Origin: Paracoccaceae bacterium
GTDB taxonomy: Bacteria > Pseudomonadota > Alphaproteobacteria > Rhodobacterales > Rhodobacteraceae
Assembly (NCBI GenBank): GCA_030750975.1
Contig: JASMHC010000014.1
Location: 1-64,000, forward strand
Direction: 5' to 3'
Length of the DNA stretch: 64,000 nucleotides
Numbering within the stretch: position 1 is the first letter of the stretch; the number at the start of each line of letters is the position of its first letter. Below are positions 18,029 to 27,218 of this stretch, one piece after another. The notes under the pieces were generated by a model. That model worked only from the letters and a program-made list of their open reading frames with translations, was not told the origin of the DNA and ran no database searches. The translations under genes and the position numbers were made by a program.

Positions 18029-19126
18029 ATGGCACCCATTCTCGAAATCCAGACTCTCTTCAAGAACTACGGCTCTACAGAGATCCTGAAAGACATCAAC
18101 ATCGCAATCGAACCTGGTGATTTTCTGGTTCTCGTCGGCCCGTCAGGTTGTGGCAAGTCCACGCTGCTGAACTGCATCGCCGGGCTTGAGCCGATCACCG
18201 GTGGCAGCCTTCATATCGGGGGCAAGGACATGACCCATGTCAGCCCGAAAGACCGCGACATTGCCATGGTGTTTCAGTCCTATGCGCTTTACCCGACAAT
18301 GTCGGTGGCCAAGAACATCACCTTTGGCATGAAGGTGCGCGGAGTTGATGCCGCCACACAAGACCGCAAACTGGCCGAAGTGGCGAACCAGCTTCAAATC
18401 GAACCTTTGTTGCAACGCCGCCCCGGTCAACTGTCTGGCGGACAGCGCCAGCGCGTCGCCATGGGCCGCGCCCTTGTCCGCGATCCTAAACTGTTTTTGT
18501 TTGACGAACCGCTTTCAAACCTCGACGCGAAACTACGGGTTGAGATGCGATCCGAGATCAAGAAACTGCACCAGACGCTCGGGGCCACCATGGTCTATGT
18601 AACCCATGACCAAATCGAGGCCATGACCCTGGCCACCAAGATCGTGGTCATGAAAGGGGGGGTCATCCAGCAAATCGGCACCCCGGCGGAAATCTACAAC
18701 ACTCCGGCCAATCTGTTTGTGGCGGATTTCATGGGGTCTCCGGCAATGAACCTGATCCCTGCGAAGGTGATGCAGAACGGAGGCGGCGCAAGGATCGAGA
18801 TCAGCCGGGGCCAAGGCGGCCCGATTGTGCTTCACGACCCGAAGGCCGAAGGATTGCCCGAAGACGTCATTCTGGGATTGCGCCCGGAAGACATCGCCGA
18901 AGCAGGCTTTCGCGCCGGGGAAGGCGTACAAGAGGCCGAGTGTCTGGTTGATATGGTCGAACCCGCCGGGGCGGACACCTATGTTGTGTCCGAGTTGGGC
19001 GGCAAACAAATCACGGCCCGCATGCATGCCGAAACAAGCGCCTCAGCCGGATCCAGCCTGACCTTTGCGTTTGACCTGAACAAAGTGTCGTACTTCGCCC
19101 CCGAAACCGGTGACAGGCTGAACTAA
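18029..19126 (+). CDS. Sugar ABC transporter ATP-binding protein (MalK/UgpC type)
   Basis: This 365-residue ATPase has Walker A GPSGCGKS, Q-loop FQSYALYPTMSV, signature LSGGQRQRVAMGRALV, Walker B FLFDEPLSNLDAKLR and a switch histidine in YVTHDQIEAMT. A C-terminal TOBE/MalK regulatory region follows (GLRPEDI motif). It completes a four-gene importer without an adjacent kinase or glycosidase, so the sugar substrate is inferred only from the binding-protein family. Confidence 0.94.
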   Translation: MAPILEIQTLFKNYGSTEILKDINIAIEPGDFLVLVGPSGCGKSTLLNCIAGLEPITGGSLHIGGKDMTHVSPKDRDIAMVFQSYALYPTMSVAKNITFGMKVRGVDAATQDRKLAEVANQLQIEPLLQRRPGQLSGGQRQRVAMGRALVRDPKLFLFDEPLSNLDAKLRVEMRSEIKKLHQTLGATMVYVTHDQIEAMTLATKIVVMKGGVIQQIGTPAEIYNTPANLFVADFMGSPAMNLIPAKVMQNGGGARIEISRGQGGPIVLHDPKAEGLPEDVILGLRPEDIAEAGFRAGEGVQEAECLVDMVEPAGADTYVVSELGGKQITARMHAETSASAGSSLTFAFDLNKVSYFAPETGDRLN

Positions 19127-19287
19127 AAGACTTTCAGCGCAGAAAACGAACATACCCGAACTTCGAAAGTTGGGAGTCCGGGTATCATCGCCACGTTTTA
19201 CGGGTTCATCTATCTTCTGAACATGCTCTACAACCGGCAGATCATGAATTACGCCAACTCGGCCAAACCCCTTGTCGGGCAATCGGA
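19127..19287 (+). other. Intergenic stretch with hairpin and hydrophobic in-frame codons
   Basis: This lies between the ABC ATPase and the convergent SLC13 gene. A stem-loop spans 19152-19185: inner AACTT/AAGTT around CGA and outer ATACCCG/CGGGTAT, with a 7-nt bulge. Past the ATPase stop the same frame stays open to a TAA at 19292-19294 and encodes a membrane-like segment (GIIATFYGFIYLLNMLYN) but has no good start codon. I see no credible gene; it could be decayed coding sequence. Confidence 0.4.
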
Positions 19288-21153
19288 TCAATAAACCACG
19301 TTCAGCATCGTAAGCGACACGACAAGAAACAGCACGGTCATCACCGAGCCGGATTTCAGGAAATCTTTAACCTTGTATCCCGCAGGCCCCATGATCAGGG
19401 CGTTCACCTGATGGGTGGGAATAAGGAACGAATTAGAAGTTGAAATCGCGACAGTCAGGGCAAAAACCCTTGGGTCAGCACCGGAAGCATACGCAATGGA
19501 AATCGCCAACGGGACCAAAAGCACCGTCGCACCGACATTCGACATCACAAGGGTAAACCCCGTCGCGAGCACTGCAAGCCCCGCCTGCAAGGACCAGATG
19601 GGCCAGCCATCAAGCAATGCAATGATGTTCTGCGCAATCCAGGCCGCCGTTCCGGTATCCTGAACCGCCATTCCCAACGGGATAAGCGAGGCAAGCAGGA
19701 ATACGGTTGTCCAGCTTACGGCCTCATAGGCTTCGTCCAACGAAAGGACGCGCGTGGTGATCATGCCTATCGCGCCGACAAGCAGGCTTAGGGATAATCT
19801 GAGATCGGTAAACAGGATCAATCCCAAGGCGATTGCAAAGAACAGCATCGCCCAGCCAAGCTTTTGCGGCCGAAGGTCTTCTTCGGGGAAATCATTGGTC
19901 ACAATGACGAAATCACGATCCGAGCGCATTTTCGACAGGTTCACCCAGGAAGTATGCACAACCATTGTGTCACCGGCCTGAAACGGAACAAGCCCGATCT
20001 GGGTCGCGGGATGCTCGTCCGTTTCAACATGGCTCATTGTTTCTTCACCGCGGTGAATGCCCAGAAGGCTCATGCCGAACGAATTTCTGAACCGCATTTC
20101 CTGAGGCGTTTTGCCAATCGCTCCTGATCCCGGCGGAACCACGATTTCCGCCACACCGGCCTTGGTCGGGGCAAAATCCTCGGCGAAATCATCCAGCTCT
20201 GGCAGGATTTCCAACCCATAAATGTCACAAAAATCTTCGATGACCTTACGGCGGCCCAAGATCGCAAGACGGCAAGGCGTCAGGATATCCGTCGTGACAC
20301 GCGGGGCGATAACCTTTTGTCCTGCGTAAGAGGTGCCGATAATGTAAAGCGCGTGGGCGTACATCACATCATTCAGCGAATGACCGACAAGAATATTGCC
20401 CTCGGGAACGCGAACCTCAACCAGATCCGCCTTAAGCTTGTAGGTCTGTTTCAGGTAGTCTTCCACCGAATGGGCAGCACCTGTGTGTTCCTGTGTTTCA
20501 TCCGCAGGCAAAACCCACCGCCCCAGAACAACAAAATACAGAATGCCGCTTAACATCAGCGCCAGGCCAATCGGCAAAGGCGCAAACAGGGAAAACGGTT
20601 TCAACAATTCGCCATCGAACACCATCAGGTCGTTCAACAAGATCATGGGCGATGAACCAACCATGGTCAGCGTGCCGCCCAGAATGGCGCAAAAGCCCAT
20701 CGGCATCAAAAGGCGCGACATTGACAGGTTCGCCCGGTTCGAAATTCTGCTGACAACCGGCAGGAACAGCGCCGCCGCGCCTACATTCTGCATAAAGCTT
20801 GAAATAATGCCGACTGTGCCCGAGATGACCGGAATGATCCTTGCTTCGGATTTCCCGCCAATTTTCAGGATATAGGCTGCGACCGAGTTCATTATGCCGG
20901 TTCTGTCCAGACCGGCACCGATAATCATGACGGCGATGATCGAAATCACGGCATTGGATGAGAAGCCGGTAAACAGCCGGTTAACATCGGCAATATTCTC
21001 TAACCCGGGCAGGTAGCTTGTTAACCCCAACAGCACCATCACAATGATGGCAGCGTGATCCACGCGCACAATTTCGGACACAAACAAAAAAACGGTCAGT
21101 CCTAACAGACCCAGAACAACTGCATTTTCGTATGTGAACGTGACTGCTTCCAA
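19288..21153 (-). CDS. SLC13-family permease with RCK_C (TrkA-C) domains
   Basis: This 621-residue membrane protein has an N-terminal half of about seven hydrophobic segments, two soluble RCK_C-type domains in the middle (roughly residues 220-290 and 310-390, including LVEVRVPEGNILVGHSL and IVVPPGSGAIGKTPQEM), and a C-terminal membrane half with SNVGATVLLVPLAISIA and the STSNSFLIPTHQVNALIMGP motif of DASS/SLC13 transporters. Members move sulfate, di- or tricarboxylates, or silicon/taurine-related compounds; the substrate is not readable here. It is a single gene, convergent with the ABC operon. Confidence 0.9.
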   Translation of the reverse strand: MEAVTFTYENAVVLGLLGLTVFLFVSEIVRVDHAAIIVMVLLGLTSYLPGLENIADVNRLFTGFSSNAVISIIAVMIIGAGLDRTGIMNSVAAYILKIGGKSEARIIPVISGTVGIISSFMQNVGAAALFLPVVSRISNRANLSMSRLLMPMGFCAILGGTLTMVGSSPMILLNDLMVFDGELLKPFSLFAPLPIGLALMLSGILYFVVLGRWVLPADETQEHTGAAHSVEDYLKQTYKLKADLVEVRVPEGNILVGHSLNDVMYAHALYIIGTSYAGQKVIAPRVTTDILTPCRLAILGRRKVIEDFCDIYGLEILPELDDFAEDFAPTKAGVAEIVVPPGSGAIGKTPQEMRFRNSFGMSLLGIHRGEETMSHVETDEHPATQIGLVPFQAGDTMVVHTSWVNLSKMRSDRDFVIVTNDFPEEDLRPQKLGWAMLFFAIALGLILFTDLRLSLSLLVGAIGMITTRVLSLDEAYEAVSWTTVFLLASLIPLGMAVQDTGTAAWIAQNIIALLDGWPIWSLQAGLAVLATGFTLVMSNVGATVLLVPLAISIAYASGADPRVFALTVAISTSNSFLIPTHQVNALIMGPAGYKVKDFLKSGSVMTVLFLVVSLTMLNVVY

Positions 21154-21247
21154 GAAACCTACCCGGTATTATCCTGCCCGATATCCCCAGCGTAATGCAA
21201 TTCGGGCACAAATCAACAATTTTGCATATGTCTGCAAAAACGGTGCG

Positions 21248-22921
21248 TCAGGTTTTTCTATTTGCTTGGGCGTCCTGCCGAATTTTGCTTAGGCTTTTGC
21301 GCGGTGTGATCGCCTCGACCGACACGTTCAAGTCAAGCACGGCCCCCGATTCCGATGCCAAGGCCCGTTCAAACGCTGCTTCGAAATCAGCGGTTTCCTC
21401 AACCCGTTCCGCGTGGAACCCATAGGCCTTCGCAAGCGCCACAAAGTCCGGGCTGACCATATCGGTTGCGAATACGCGCCCGGGATATTGGCGTTCCTGA
21501 TGAGCACGAATGGTTCCGTAGCTGCCGTTGTTGACAATCAACACAATCGGCTGTGCCCCCGCTTGTCGTGCCGAGGCAAGCTCTTGGCAGTTCATCTGGA
21601 AATCCCCGTCTCCGGCAAAACACAGGACAGTCCGATCAGGATGAACAGCCTTGGCCGCAATGGCTGCGGGCAGGCCGTAACCCATGGCCCCGGATTGCGG
21701 CGCCAACAGGCGGGCCTGCTTGCCGAATTTGAAAAACTTGTTCGGCCAGACGCTGAAATTGCCCGCACCGTTTGTCAGGATGGCGTCCTGAGGCAACCGG
21801 TCGCGAAGAAAGGCGGATACCTTTACCATGTCAACCGGTGAAGGCTGCGCGGGCGCATCAAAACCGGCGTCATAGGCTGCACGACCCGCAAGCCGCCAGT
21901 CCGACCAATCCCCACGAACCGGGGTCAGCATTTTGGCAAAAGCGTTTGGCCCTGCCACGATCCCCAGTGCGGGCTGATAGATCTTCCCGATCTCGCTTTC
22001 CGCCGCATGCACGTGGATCAAACGCTGCCGAGGCTTAGGCACGTCGAACAACGTGTAAGCATCGGTTGTCATTTCGCCAAAGCGCAAGTTGACAGCAAGG
22101 ATCGTGTCCGCCCGACTGATCAGGTCGCTGACAAAAGGTGGCATACCCACCCCGGCCTCGCCGCAATATACGTTTGAATGATTGTCGAACTGGTCCTGAT
22201 AGCGAAAGGCTGAAACCACAGGAATATCCGAAGCTTTGGCAAAGTTCTGCAATGCCTGGCGTCCGGCCCCGGACCAATTGCACCCGCCATACATGATCAA
22301 AGGCCGTTCGGATCGCGCAAGCATCTGCAAGGCTTGCTCCAGCGCCTCTGGGTCCGGTGCAGCTTCGGCAATAACTGTCGGGCCGGAAATAGGGGGCGCG
22401 TTGGTTTGATCCGTCAGCATATCCTCGGGCAAAGCCACCACTACCGGGCCGGGTCTGCCATGCAGCGCGGTTTTCCAGGCGCGCGCAATCAATTCGGGAA
22501 TGCGGTCGGCCTGATCAATTTCGACCACCCATTTTGCCATACTGCCATAGACCGCCCGATAGTCAATTTCCTGAAACGCCTCGCGGCCCTTCATATCGGT
22601 GCCCACCTGCCCGACAAACAAAAGCATCGGTGCAGAATCCTGCATCGCGGTGTGAACGCCAATCGAGGCATTGGTCACGCCCGGCCCGCGTGTGACAAAA
22701 CAAAGGCCGGGGTTTCGGGTCAGTTTCCCATAGGCTGCGGCCATGAAGGACGCACCGCCTTCATTTCTGCAAAGCACATAGTCCAGCCGGCCGATCGTGT
22801 CGTGCATTGCATCCAGAACGGCCAGATAGCTTTCGCCGGGAACGCCGAAACATTTGCTGGCACCCAGCGCCATCAGGCAGTCTACCAACAGCTCTCCGCC
22901 TGATCGCTTGATCATCGTCAC
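21248..22921 (-). CDS. Thiamine diphosphate-dependent enzyme, acetolactate synthase-like
   Basis: This 557-residue three-domain ThDP enzyme has an N-terminal PYR domain with FGVPGESYLAVLDAM and the activating glutamate in CRNEGGASFMAAAYG. A central FAD/DHAP-like domain follows, then a PP domain with the cofactor motif GDGDFQMN...NNGSYG. The retained glutamate argues against glyoxylate carboligase, which lacks it. The start is GTG 22921 or ATG 22915. It follows the 3-hydroxyisobutyrate-dehydrogenase-like gene by 1 nt, so they probably act in one pathway, but the substrate is unknown. Confidence 0.85.
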   Translation of the reverse strand: MTMIKRSGGELLVDCLMALGASKCFGVPGESYLAVLDAMHDTIGRLDYVLCRNEGGASFMAAAYGKLTRNPGLCFVTRGPGVTNASIGVHTAMQDSAPMLLFVGQVGTDMKGREAFQEIDYRAVYGSMAKWVVEIDQADRIPELIARAWKTALHGRPGPVVVALPEDMLTDQTNAPPISGPTVIAEAAPDPEALEQALQMLARSERPLIMYGGCNWSGAGRQALQNFAKASDIPVVSAFRYQDQFDNHSNVYCGEAGVGMPPFVSDLISRADTILAVNLRFGEMTTDAYTLFDVPKPRQRLIHVHAAESEIGKIYQPALGIVAGPNAFAKMLTPVRGDWSDWRLAGRAAYDAGFDAPAQPSPVDMVKVSAFLRDRLPQDAILTNGAGNFSVWPNKFFKFGKQARLLAPQSGAMGYGLPAAIAAKAVHPDRTVLCFAGDGDFQMNCQELASARQAGAQPIVLIVNNGSYGTIRAHQERQYPGRVFATDMVSPDFVALAKAYGFHAERVEETADFEAAFERALASESGAVLDLNVSVEAITPRKSLSKIRQDAQANRKT

Positions 22922-22922
22922 G

Positions 22923-23792
22923 TCACTTGTCCCGGAAGCGCTTGATCAGCGAAGACGTATCCCAACGCCCGCCACCCATCATCTGCACGTCTTTGTAAAA
23001 CTGATCGACAACAGCCGTAACAGGAAGGCTTGCGCCGATTTCATCCGCCGTATCCAGACAAATCCCCAAATCCTTTCGCATCCAGTCGACCGCGAAGCCG
23101 TGGTCGAAATGATCGTCCACCATCGTCTCATAGCGGTTCGCCATCTGCCAGCTTCCGGCGGCCCCGCCCTTGATCACCTCGACAACGGCCTTGGGATCAA
23201 GACCGGCCTTCTGCGCAAAATTCAGTCCCTCTGACAGCGCCTGCACCAACCCTGCAATACAAATCTGGTTGACCATCTTCGTCATCTGACCGGCACCGCT
23301 TTCACCCAGACGTTTGATGGAACGCCCATAGGCTTGCATCACCGGTTCCGCCCGTTCAAACGCCTTGGAATCGCCGCCGCACATGATGGACAACACGCCG
23401 TTCTCGGCCCCGGCCTGTCCACCCGACACCGGCGCATCAACGAATTGCACACCAGCTTTTGCGGCGATCCCGTGCAATTCCTTGGTCACTTTCGCGGATA
23501 CGGTGGTGTGGTCCACAAAAACCGAACCGTCCTTCATCGCGCCCAACGCGCCATCATCCCCCAAACAGACCGAGCGTAAATCATCGTCATTGCCGACACA
23601 GGCCATCACAAAGTCCTGACCCGCCGCCGCTTCCGCAGGGGTTGCCACGGCGCGGCCGCCATTCGCCAATGCCCATTTTTCCGCCTTGGCAAATGTGCGG
23701 TTATAGACCGTCACTTCGTGACCGGCCTCGCTTAGATGGTGGGCCATTGGATAGCCCATCACGCCTAGCCCTAAAAATGCGATTTTCGCCAT
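22923..23792 (-). CDS. NAD(P)-dependent beta-hydroxyacid dehydrogenase (3-hydroxyisobutyrate dehydrogenase-like)
   Basis: This 289-residue dehydrogenase has the Rossmann motif GLGVMGYPMA at residues 8-17, the substrate-binding DAPVSGGQAGAENG (119-132) and catalytic Lys172 in GAGQMTKMVNQ. Start ATG 23792 has an AGGGG site; the frame is open to 23861 but the extra residues are not family-like. The family includes 3-hydroxyisobutyrate, tartronate semialdehyde and related reductases. Coupling to the ThDP enzyme suggests the two handle a ketol or semialdehyde intermediate. Confidence 0.9.
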   Translation of the reverse strand: MAKIAFLGLGVMGYPMAHHLSEAGHEVTVYNRTFAKAEKWALANGGRAVATPAEAAAGQDFVMACVGNDDDLRSVCLGDDGALGAMKDGSVFVDHTTVSAKVTKELHGIAAKAGVQFVDAPVSGGQAGAENGVLSIMCGGDSKAFERAEPVMQAYGRSIKRLGESGAGQMTKMVNQICIAGLVQALSEGLNFAQKAGLDPKAVVEVIKGGAAGSWQMANRYETMVDDHFDHGFAVDWMRKDLGICLDTADEIGASLPVTAVVDQFYKDVQMMGGGRWDTSSLIKRFRDK

Positions 23793-23914
23793 TTGCCATC
23801 CCCTATCTTTGAATACCTGCATTGGCCCACCGGCCATTTCGCGGACAGATTGCCTTGCCACCGGCAGGACAACAAGCCCTGCCGCGCAGATTTTCAGCCC
23901 AATCGGGATTAAAG

Positions 23915-23958
23915 CGTTTCGAGATTAACTTGAAAAGCGAAGTTGATTTCGAAACGCC
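23915..23958. repeat. 18-bp hairpin with GCGTTTCGA ends
   Basis: GCGTTTCGAGATTAACTT (23915-23932) pairs along its whole length with AAGTTGATTTCGAAACGC (23941-23958), with two G-T wobbles and an 8-nt loop. On the minus strand it lies downstream of the pseudo-caspase gene and is followed by a short T run (CTTTAATC). It could act as a terminator, but the stem is much longer than needed and its outer end is shared with other hairpins in this window. Confidence 0.8.
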
Positions 23959-23980
23959 CGCAACGCCTTTAAGTATCGCG

Positions 23981-24023
23981 CGTTTCGCCACATTGTTGTG
24001 CAAAAACAATGGGACGAAACGCT
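23981..24023. repeat. Second GCGTTTCG-capped bipartite hairpin
   Basis: GCGTTTCG (23981-23988) pairs with CGAAACGC (24016-24023). A symmetrical 3x3 internal loop then leads to an inner 7-bp stem CATTGTT/AACAATG around GTGCAAA. It abuts the stop codon of the pseudo-caspase gene and, with the hairpin 22 bp away, fills most of this intergenic gap. Confidence 0.75.
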
Positions 24024-25586
24024 TTAGTTGTTCAGAAGCCTGTTCAGACTGGCCACATCCAGATAGCCCGTGGCCAATAAGTCATTGGCCTTTTGGTAGG
24101 ACATGATCGCCTGTCGGGTCGTTTCGTCAAAACTGCCGTCCACCAGCCCAGGCCCGTATCCAAGCGCACCCAATCGTTGTTCCGCCAGAAGCCGGAAGAT
24201 CGGATTGGCCATTGCCTTGGTTTCCTGGGCCTTCGCCGCAGCGATTTCAGCCTCGGTCGGGCCAGCAGGCAAAAGCGCCGCCAGACGTGCGCGCGCTTCC
24301 TCGGCGTAAACGCCTTCGGGATAGTCCGTCAGAAACGCCTCGTAAGCCTCGGTCGTGTTGGCCGTTCGCGCGTTGGCCCAATCCTGCGCTTCGCTTTCGG
24401 CTTGAAGTCTGGCCAATTCCTGCCGCGCAAGATCCGAGAACAGCCCCTGCGGATAACGATCGAGATAGGCGTGATACCCCGCCGCCGTTCCTCCGCGTCC
24501 GGTTGTCCGCCAAAAGGCGGCATCTTCACGCTCTTGCGTCTGACGGGCCGCAAAGGCCTGCGCTTCAATCGACGCGATTTGATCGCCCGTCAAATAGCCG
24601 GTGCCCGCCAGATCGTTTGCGACCTGCCAGCGACGGATCGCGTTTCGGCTGCCGCGCCCCAGAATTCCGTCGACACCATTCGTGTCAAATCCCAGCATCG
24701 TCAGGTTTGACTGGATGTCGCGCCGCTGGGTGCGTGACAAGGACAGGGCCGTTTCAGCCTCTTGCGCCAGATCTGTCGGGGATTTGGCCAATTGCGCCAG
24801 CATGTTTCTTGCTTCGGCAGCGTTGATCCCGTTTGGGAAACGCTCAAGAAACCCAAGCAGCGCCGCTTCGGTATTGGCGCCCTTGGCCCTGGCAAACAGG
24901 AACGCCTCAATATCTGCCTCAGTTATACCCTCAGGCAATGCGCCCCCCTGCCCTTCGGCCATAAGGAACGCCCGGGTGTCAGGCAAATAGCCGCTTGCCG
25001 TAACACCGCGCCCCGCATTATCGGCGATATCGGCCAAACTTCGGCCTTCCACCAAAAGACCGTTGCGTACCAAAGCCACCAAGGATGCAGTTGGACCGTT
25101 GAACACCGTCACGCCCTGCGGCGCATCAAATCCGTCGGCCAAAGGCTGGCCGATCATCATCACCGAATTTGCCCCGCTATTGCCAAGCGCTGCCGCAAGC
25201 GCATCCAAAGACAGGGCCGCGTCGCCGGGCATCAAATCCGAAGGGGTGTCGGCATCCGTTGCCAAAAGCCAGTTTCCACCGTCGCCGGTACTGATCTGCC
25301 CGCTGACAAGGACAAGAATGTCTTCGCCTTTTTCCAGCACCTCGCCAATCGTGCCAAGCACCCGGCGCATCCCGCGGGTATCCAGATTGGAAAAGGCCGA
25401 TACTTCAAACCCCGCGCGGCGCAAATCCTGGCTTAGCCCCAATGCGGCGCTGGCTTCGGCCACGTCCGATAACCGCTCATAGGCGCGATTGGCGATAAGG
25501 ATCGCCTGTCGTTCATCGGCAAATGCCCCCCCTGAAAGGGCAAGCAGAACAGGTAAAACAAGGGCTTTGGAAGAAAACGTAAGCAT
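24024..25586 (-). CDS. Exported degenerate caspase-fold protein with two peptidoglycan-binding domains
   Basis: From ATG 25586 (CGGAG site) this is a 520-residue protein with signal peptide MLTFSSKALVLPVLLALSGGAFA. Residues about 26-210 resemble a caspase p20 domain (RQAILIANRAYERLSDV, FSNLDTRGMRRVL). The catalytic SGHG position reads SGQ (residues 95-97) and the catalytic cysteine region reads MIGQPLADG, so both dyad residues appear lost. Three short helical repeats follow (FLERFPNGINAAEA, YLDRYPQGLFSDLA, FLTDYPEGVYAEEA), interleaved with two PG_binding_1 domains (near LTMLGFDTNGVDGILG and LGALGYGPGLVDGSFD). A periplasmic wall-binding scaffold is likely. Confidence 0.82.
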   Translation of the reverse strand: MLTFSSKALVLPVLLALSGGAFADERQAILIANRAYERLSDVAEASAALGLSQDLRRAGFEVSAFSNLDTRGMRRVLGTIGEVLEKGEDILVLVSGQISTGDGGNWLLATDADTPSDLMPGDAALSLDALAAALGNSGANSVMMIGQPLADGFDAPQGVTVFNGPTASLVALVRNGLLVEGRSLADIADNAGRGVTASGYLPDTRAFLMAEGQGGALPEGITEADIEAFLFARAKGANTEAALLGFLERFPNGINAAEARNMLAQLAKSPTDLAQEAETALSLSRTQRRDIQSNLTMLGFDTNGVDGILGRGSRNAIRRWQVANDLAGTGYLTGDQIASIEAQAFAARQTQEREDAAFWRTTGRGGTAAGYHAYLDRYPQGLFSDLARQELARLQAESEAQDWANARTANTTEAYEAFLTDYPEGVYAEEARARLAALLPAGPTEAEIAAAKAQETKAMANPIFRLLAEQRLGALGYGPGLVDGSFDETTRQAIMSYQKANDLLATGYLDVASLNRLLNN

Positions 25587-25682
25587 GGGCGACACTCCGG
25601 TTAACAAGCGGTGGCAGGTCTCATCTTTCAAATCCTGACCCAGGTTTTTGCGATTTTCCAGAGATTTGATGTTCCCCTCGCG

Positions 25683-27218
25683 TCAGCTTTCCGGCGCGGC
25701 ACCCCCTTCACCGGTTCTGCGGTCAATGAAACTGTCCATCGCCTCAACCCGCGCCGCATCCACATGTGGCGCTGGCCTGGCCTGGTTGACGATCTTCTGC
25801 CAAAGACCGGTGGCCCGTTCATCTGCCGATTGCGATCCCCGTTCGGTCCAGGTGCCAAAATTGGACCAATCGCTTGAGAACGGCTGATAGAATTCCGTCT
25901 CATAGCGCTGCATTGTGTGCGCCGCGCCAAAGAAATGTCCGCCCGGGCCGACCTCGATCAAGGCATCCAGCGCAATCTCGGCATCCCCTGCCATCGTTTC
26001 GCGGCACATCTCGGCCACCATTTGCAGAACTTCTACATCGGTGATGAATTTCTCGTATGAATTTGTCAGGCCACCTTCCAGCCAACCGGCCGAGTGGATG
26101 ATCACCGATGCCCCCGCCAGCAAGCATCCCCATAGCGCGAATTGCGTTTCATTGGCGGCTTGTGCGTCGTTGGTATTGGCCGCAGAACCTGTGGCGCAGC
26201 GCCAGGGCAGACCGATTTTACGCGCCAGCTGCCCTGCGGCCAGTGAGGCTTTGAAATGTTCGGGCGTTCCAAAGGCCGGAGCGCCTGATTTCATATCCAC
26301 ATTCGACGTGAATGTACCATAAAGTACCGGCGCACCGGGGTTTGCCAGTTGTGTCAGGGCAATCCCGGCCATCGCCTCGGCATGAGACAAGGTAATCGCG
26401 CCCGCCACGGTGATCGGCGCCATCGCCCCCATCAACGTAAACGGCGTCACGATGGAAGCCTGCCCTGCCCGCGCGAAATCAATCAGCCCTTGCGCCATCG
26501 GCACATCGATCACGCGGGGAGAATTGGTGTTGATGATGGTGTAACAGTGGCTTGCCCCACGGAACTCGTCTTCGGACAGGCCGCGGAAATCTTTCAGCAT
26601 CTCGAAACTGTCCATCACCTGCGGCGTACCGCGCGAAAAAACAAACGGCACTTTGTCGGAATGGATCAGCTGGGTTTTCATCAACTCGTAATGCCGCAAA
26701 TTCATCGGCACGTCCTGAGGTTCCACCAGCGGAGGGATCATATGGATCACATCGAAATGCTGGGACATCTGCACCAGCTCGCGATAATCGCGCGCCGACC
26801 CGGGCCGGCGGCCCCTTATGCGATCCGTTGCATGCGGGCATCCGGCACCGGGCTGAAAGACAAACCTGCCAAGCGAAAGCGAAACGTCCCGCGTGGCAAC
26901 CGCCGCCTTGATATCCACCCGTTTCGGGGCGGACGTCAGCGCGGCTTCCACGATTTCGCGCCCGATAAAGACCATTTCGCTGGTCTCATCCACTTTTGCC
27001 CCGCCGGCTTTGAACAACTGGCGGGCCTCGGGCAAAAGAACCTTGATCCCCTGATCTTCCAGAATGGACAGGGCCGCGGCATGCATCGCCTCGATCCGGT
27101 CTTCGGTAAAGACGTTCATCGTCGGGAAAGGGCTGGTCAGGTTGTGATAATCAACCTGACGCTTCGGCCCGTTCGCCTCGGCCTCGGCCCGGCCCCGACG
27201 CCCCCGGCGAACGCTCAT
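25683..27218 (-). CDS. MttB-family methyltransferase, non-pyrrolysine type
   Basis: This 511-residue TIM-barrel protein belongs to the trimethylamine methyltransferase (MttB) superfamily; segments include AALSILEDQGIKVLLPEA, VFQPGAGCPHATD and EVGPGGHFFGAAHTMQRYET. Archaeal MttB uses an in-frame UAG for pyrrolysine; here the frame has no internal stop, placing it with the glycine betaine/quaternary amine members such as MtgB. No corrinoid protein gene is adjacent. It overlaps the upstream FAD/GcvT gene by 4 nt, suggesting joint demethylation of a methylated amine. Confidence 0.88.
   Translation of the reverse strand: MSVRRGRRGRAEAEANGPKRQVDYHNLTSPFPTMNVFTEDRIEAMHAAALSILEDQGIKVLLPEARQLFKAGGAKVDETSEMVFIGREIVEAALTSAPKRVDIKAAVATRDVSLSLGRFVFQPGAGCPHATDRIRGRRPGSARDYRELVQMSQHFDVIHMIPPLVEPQDVPMNLRHYELMKTQLIHSDKVPFVFSRGTPQVMDSFEMLKDFRGLSEDEFRGASHCYTIINTNSPRVIDVPMAQGLIDFARAGQASIVTPFTLMGAMAPITVAGAITLSHAEAMAGIALTQLANPGAPVLYGTFTSNVDMKSGAPAFGTPEHFKASLAAGQLARKIGLPWRCATGSAANTNDAQAANETQFALWGCLLAGASVIIHSAGWLEGGLTNSYEKFITDVEVLQMVAEMCRETMAGDAEIALDALIEVGPGGHFFGAAHTMQRYETEFYQPFSSDWSNFGTWTERGSQSADERATGLWQKIVNQARPAPHVDAARVEAMDSFIDRRTGEGGAAPES

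Noticed and set aside
21248-22921. Glyoxylate carboligase (gcl)
   Set aside because: Glyoxylate carboligase lacks the conserved activating glutamate, which is present here, and no gcl-type hyi or glxK genes are next to it.
25683-27218. Pyrrolysine-containing trimethylamine methyltransferase
   Set aside because: The frame is complete without an internal TAG, so no pyrrolysine codon is present; no pyl genes are in the window.
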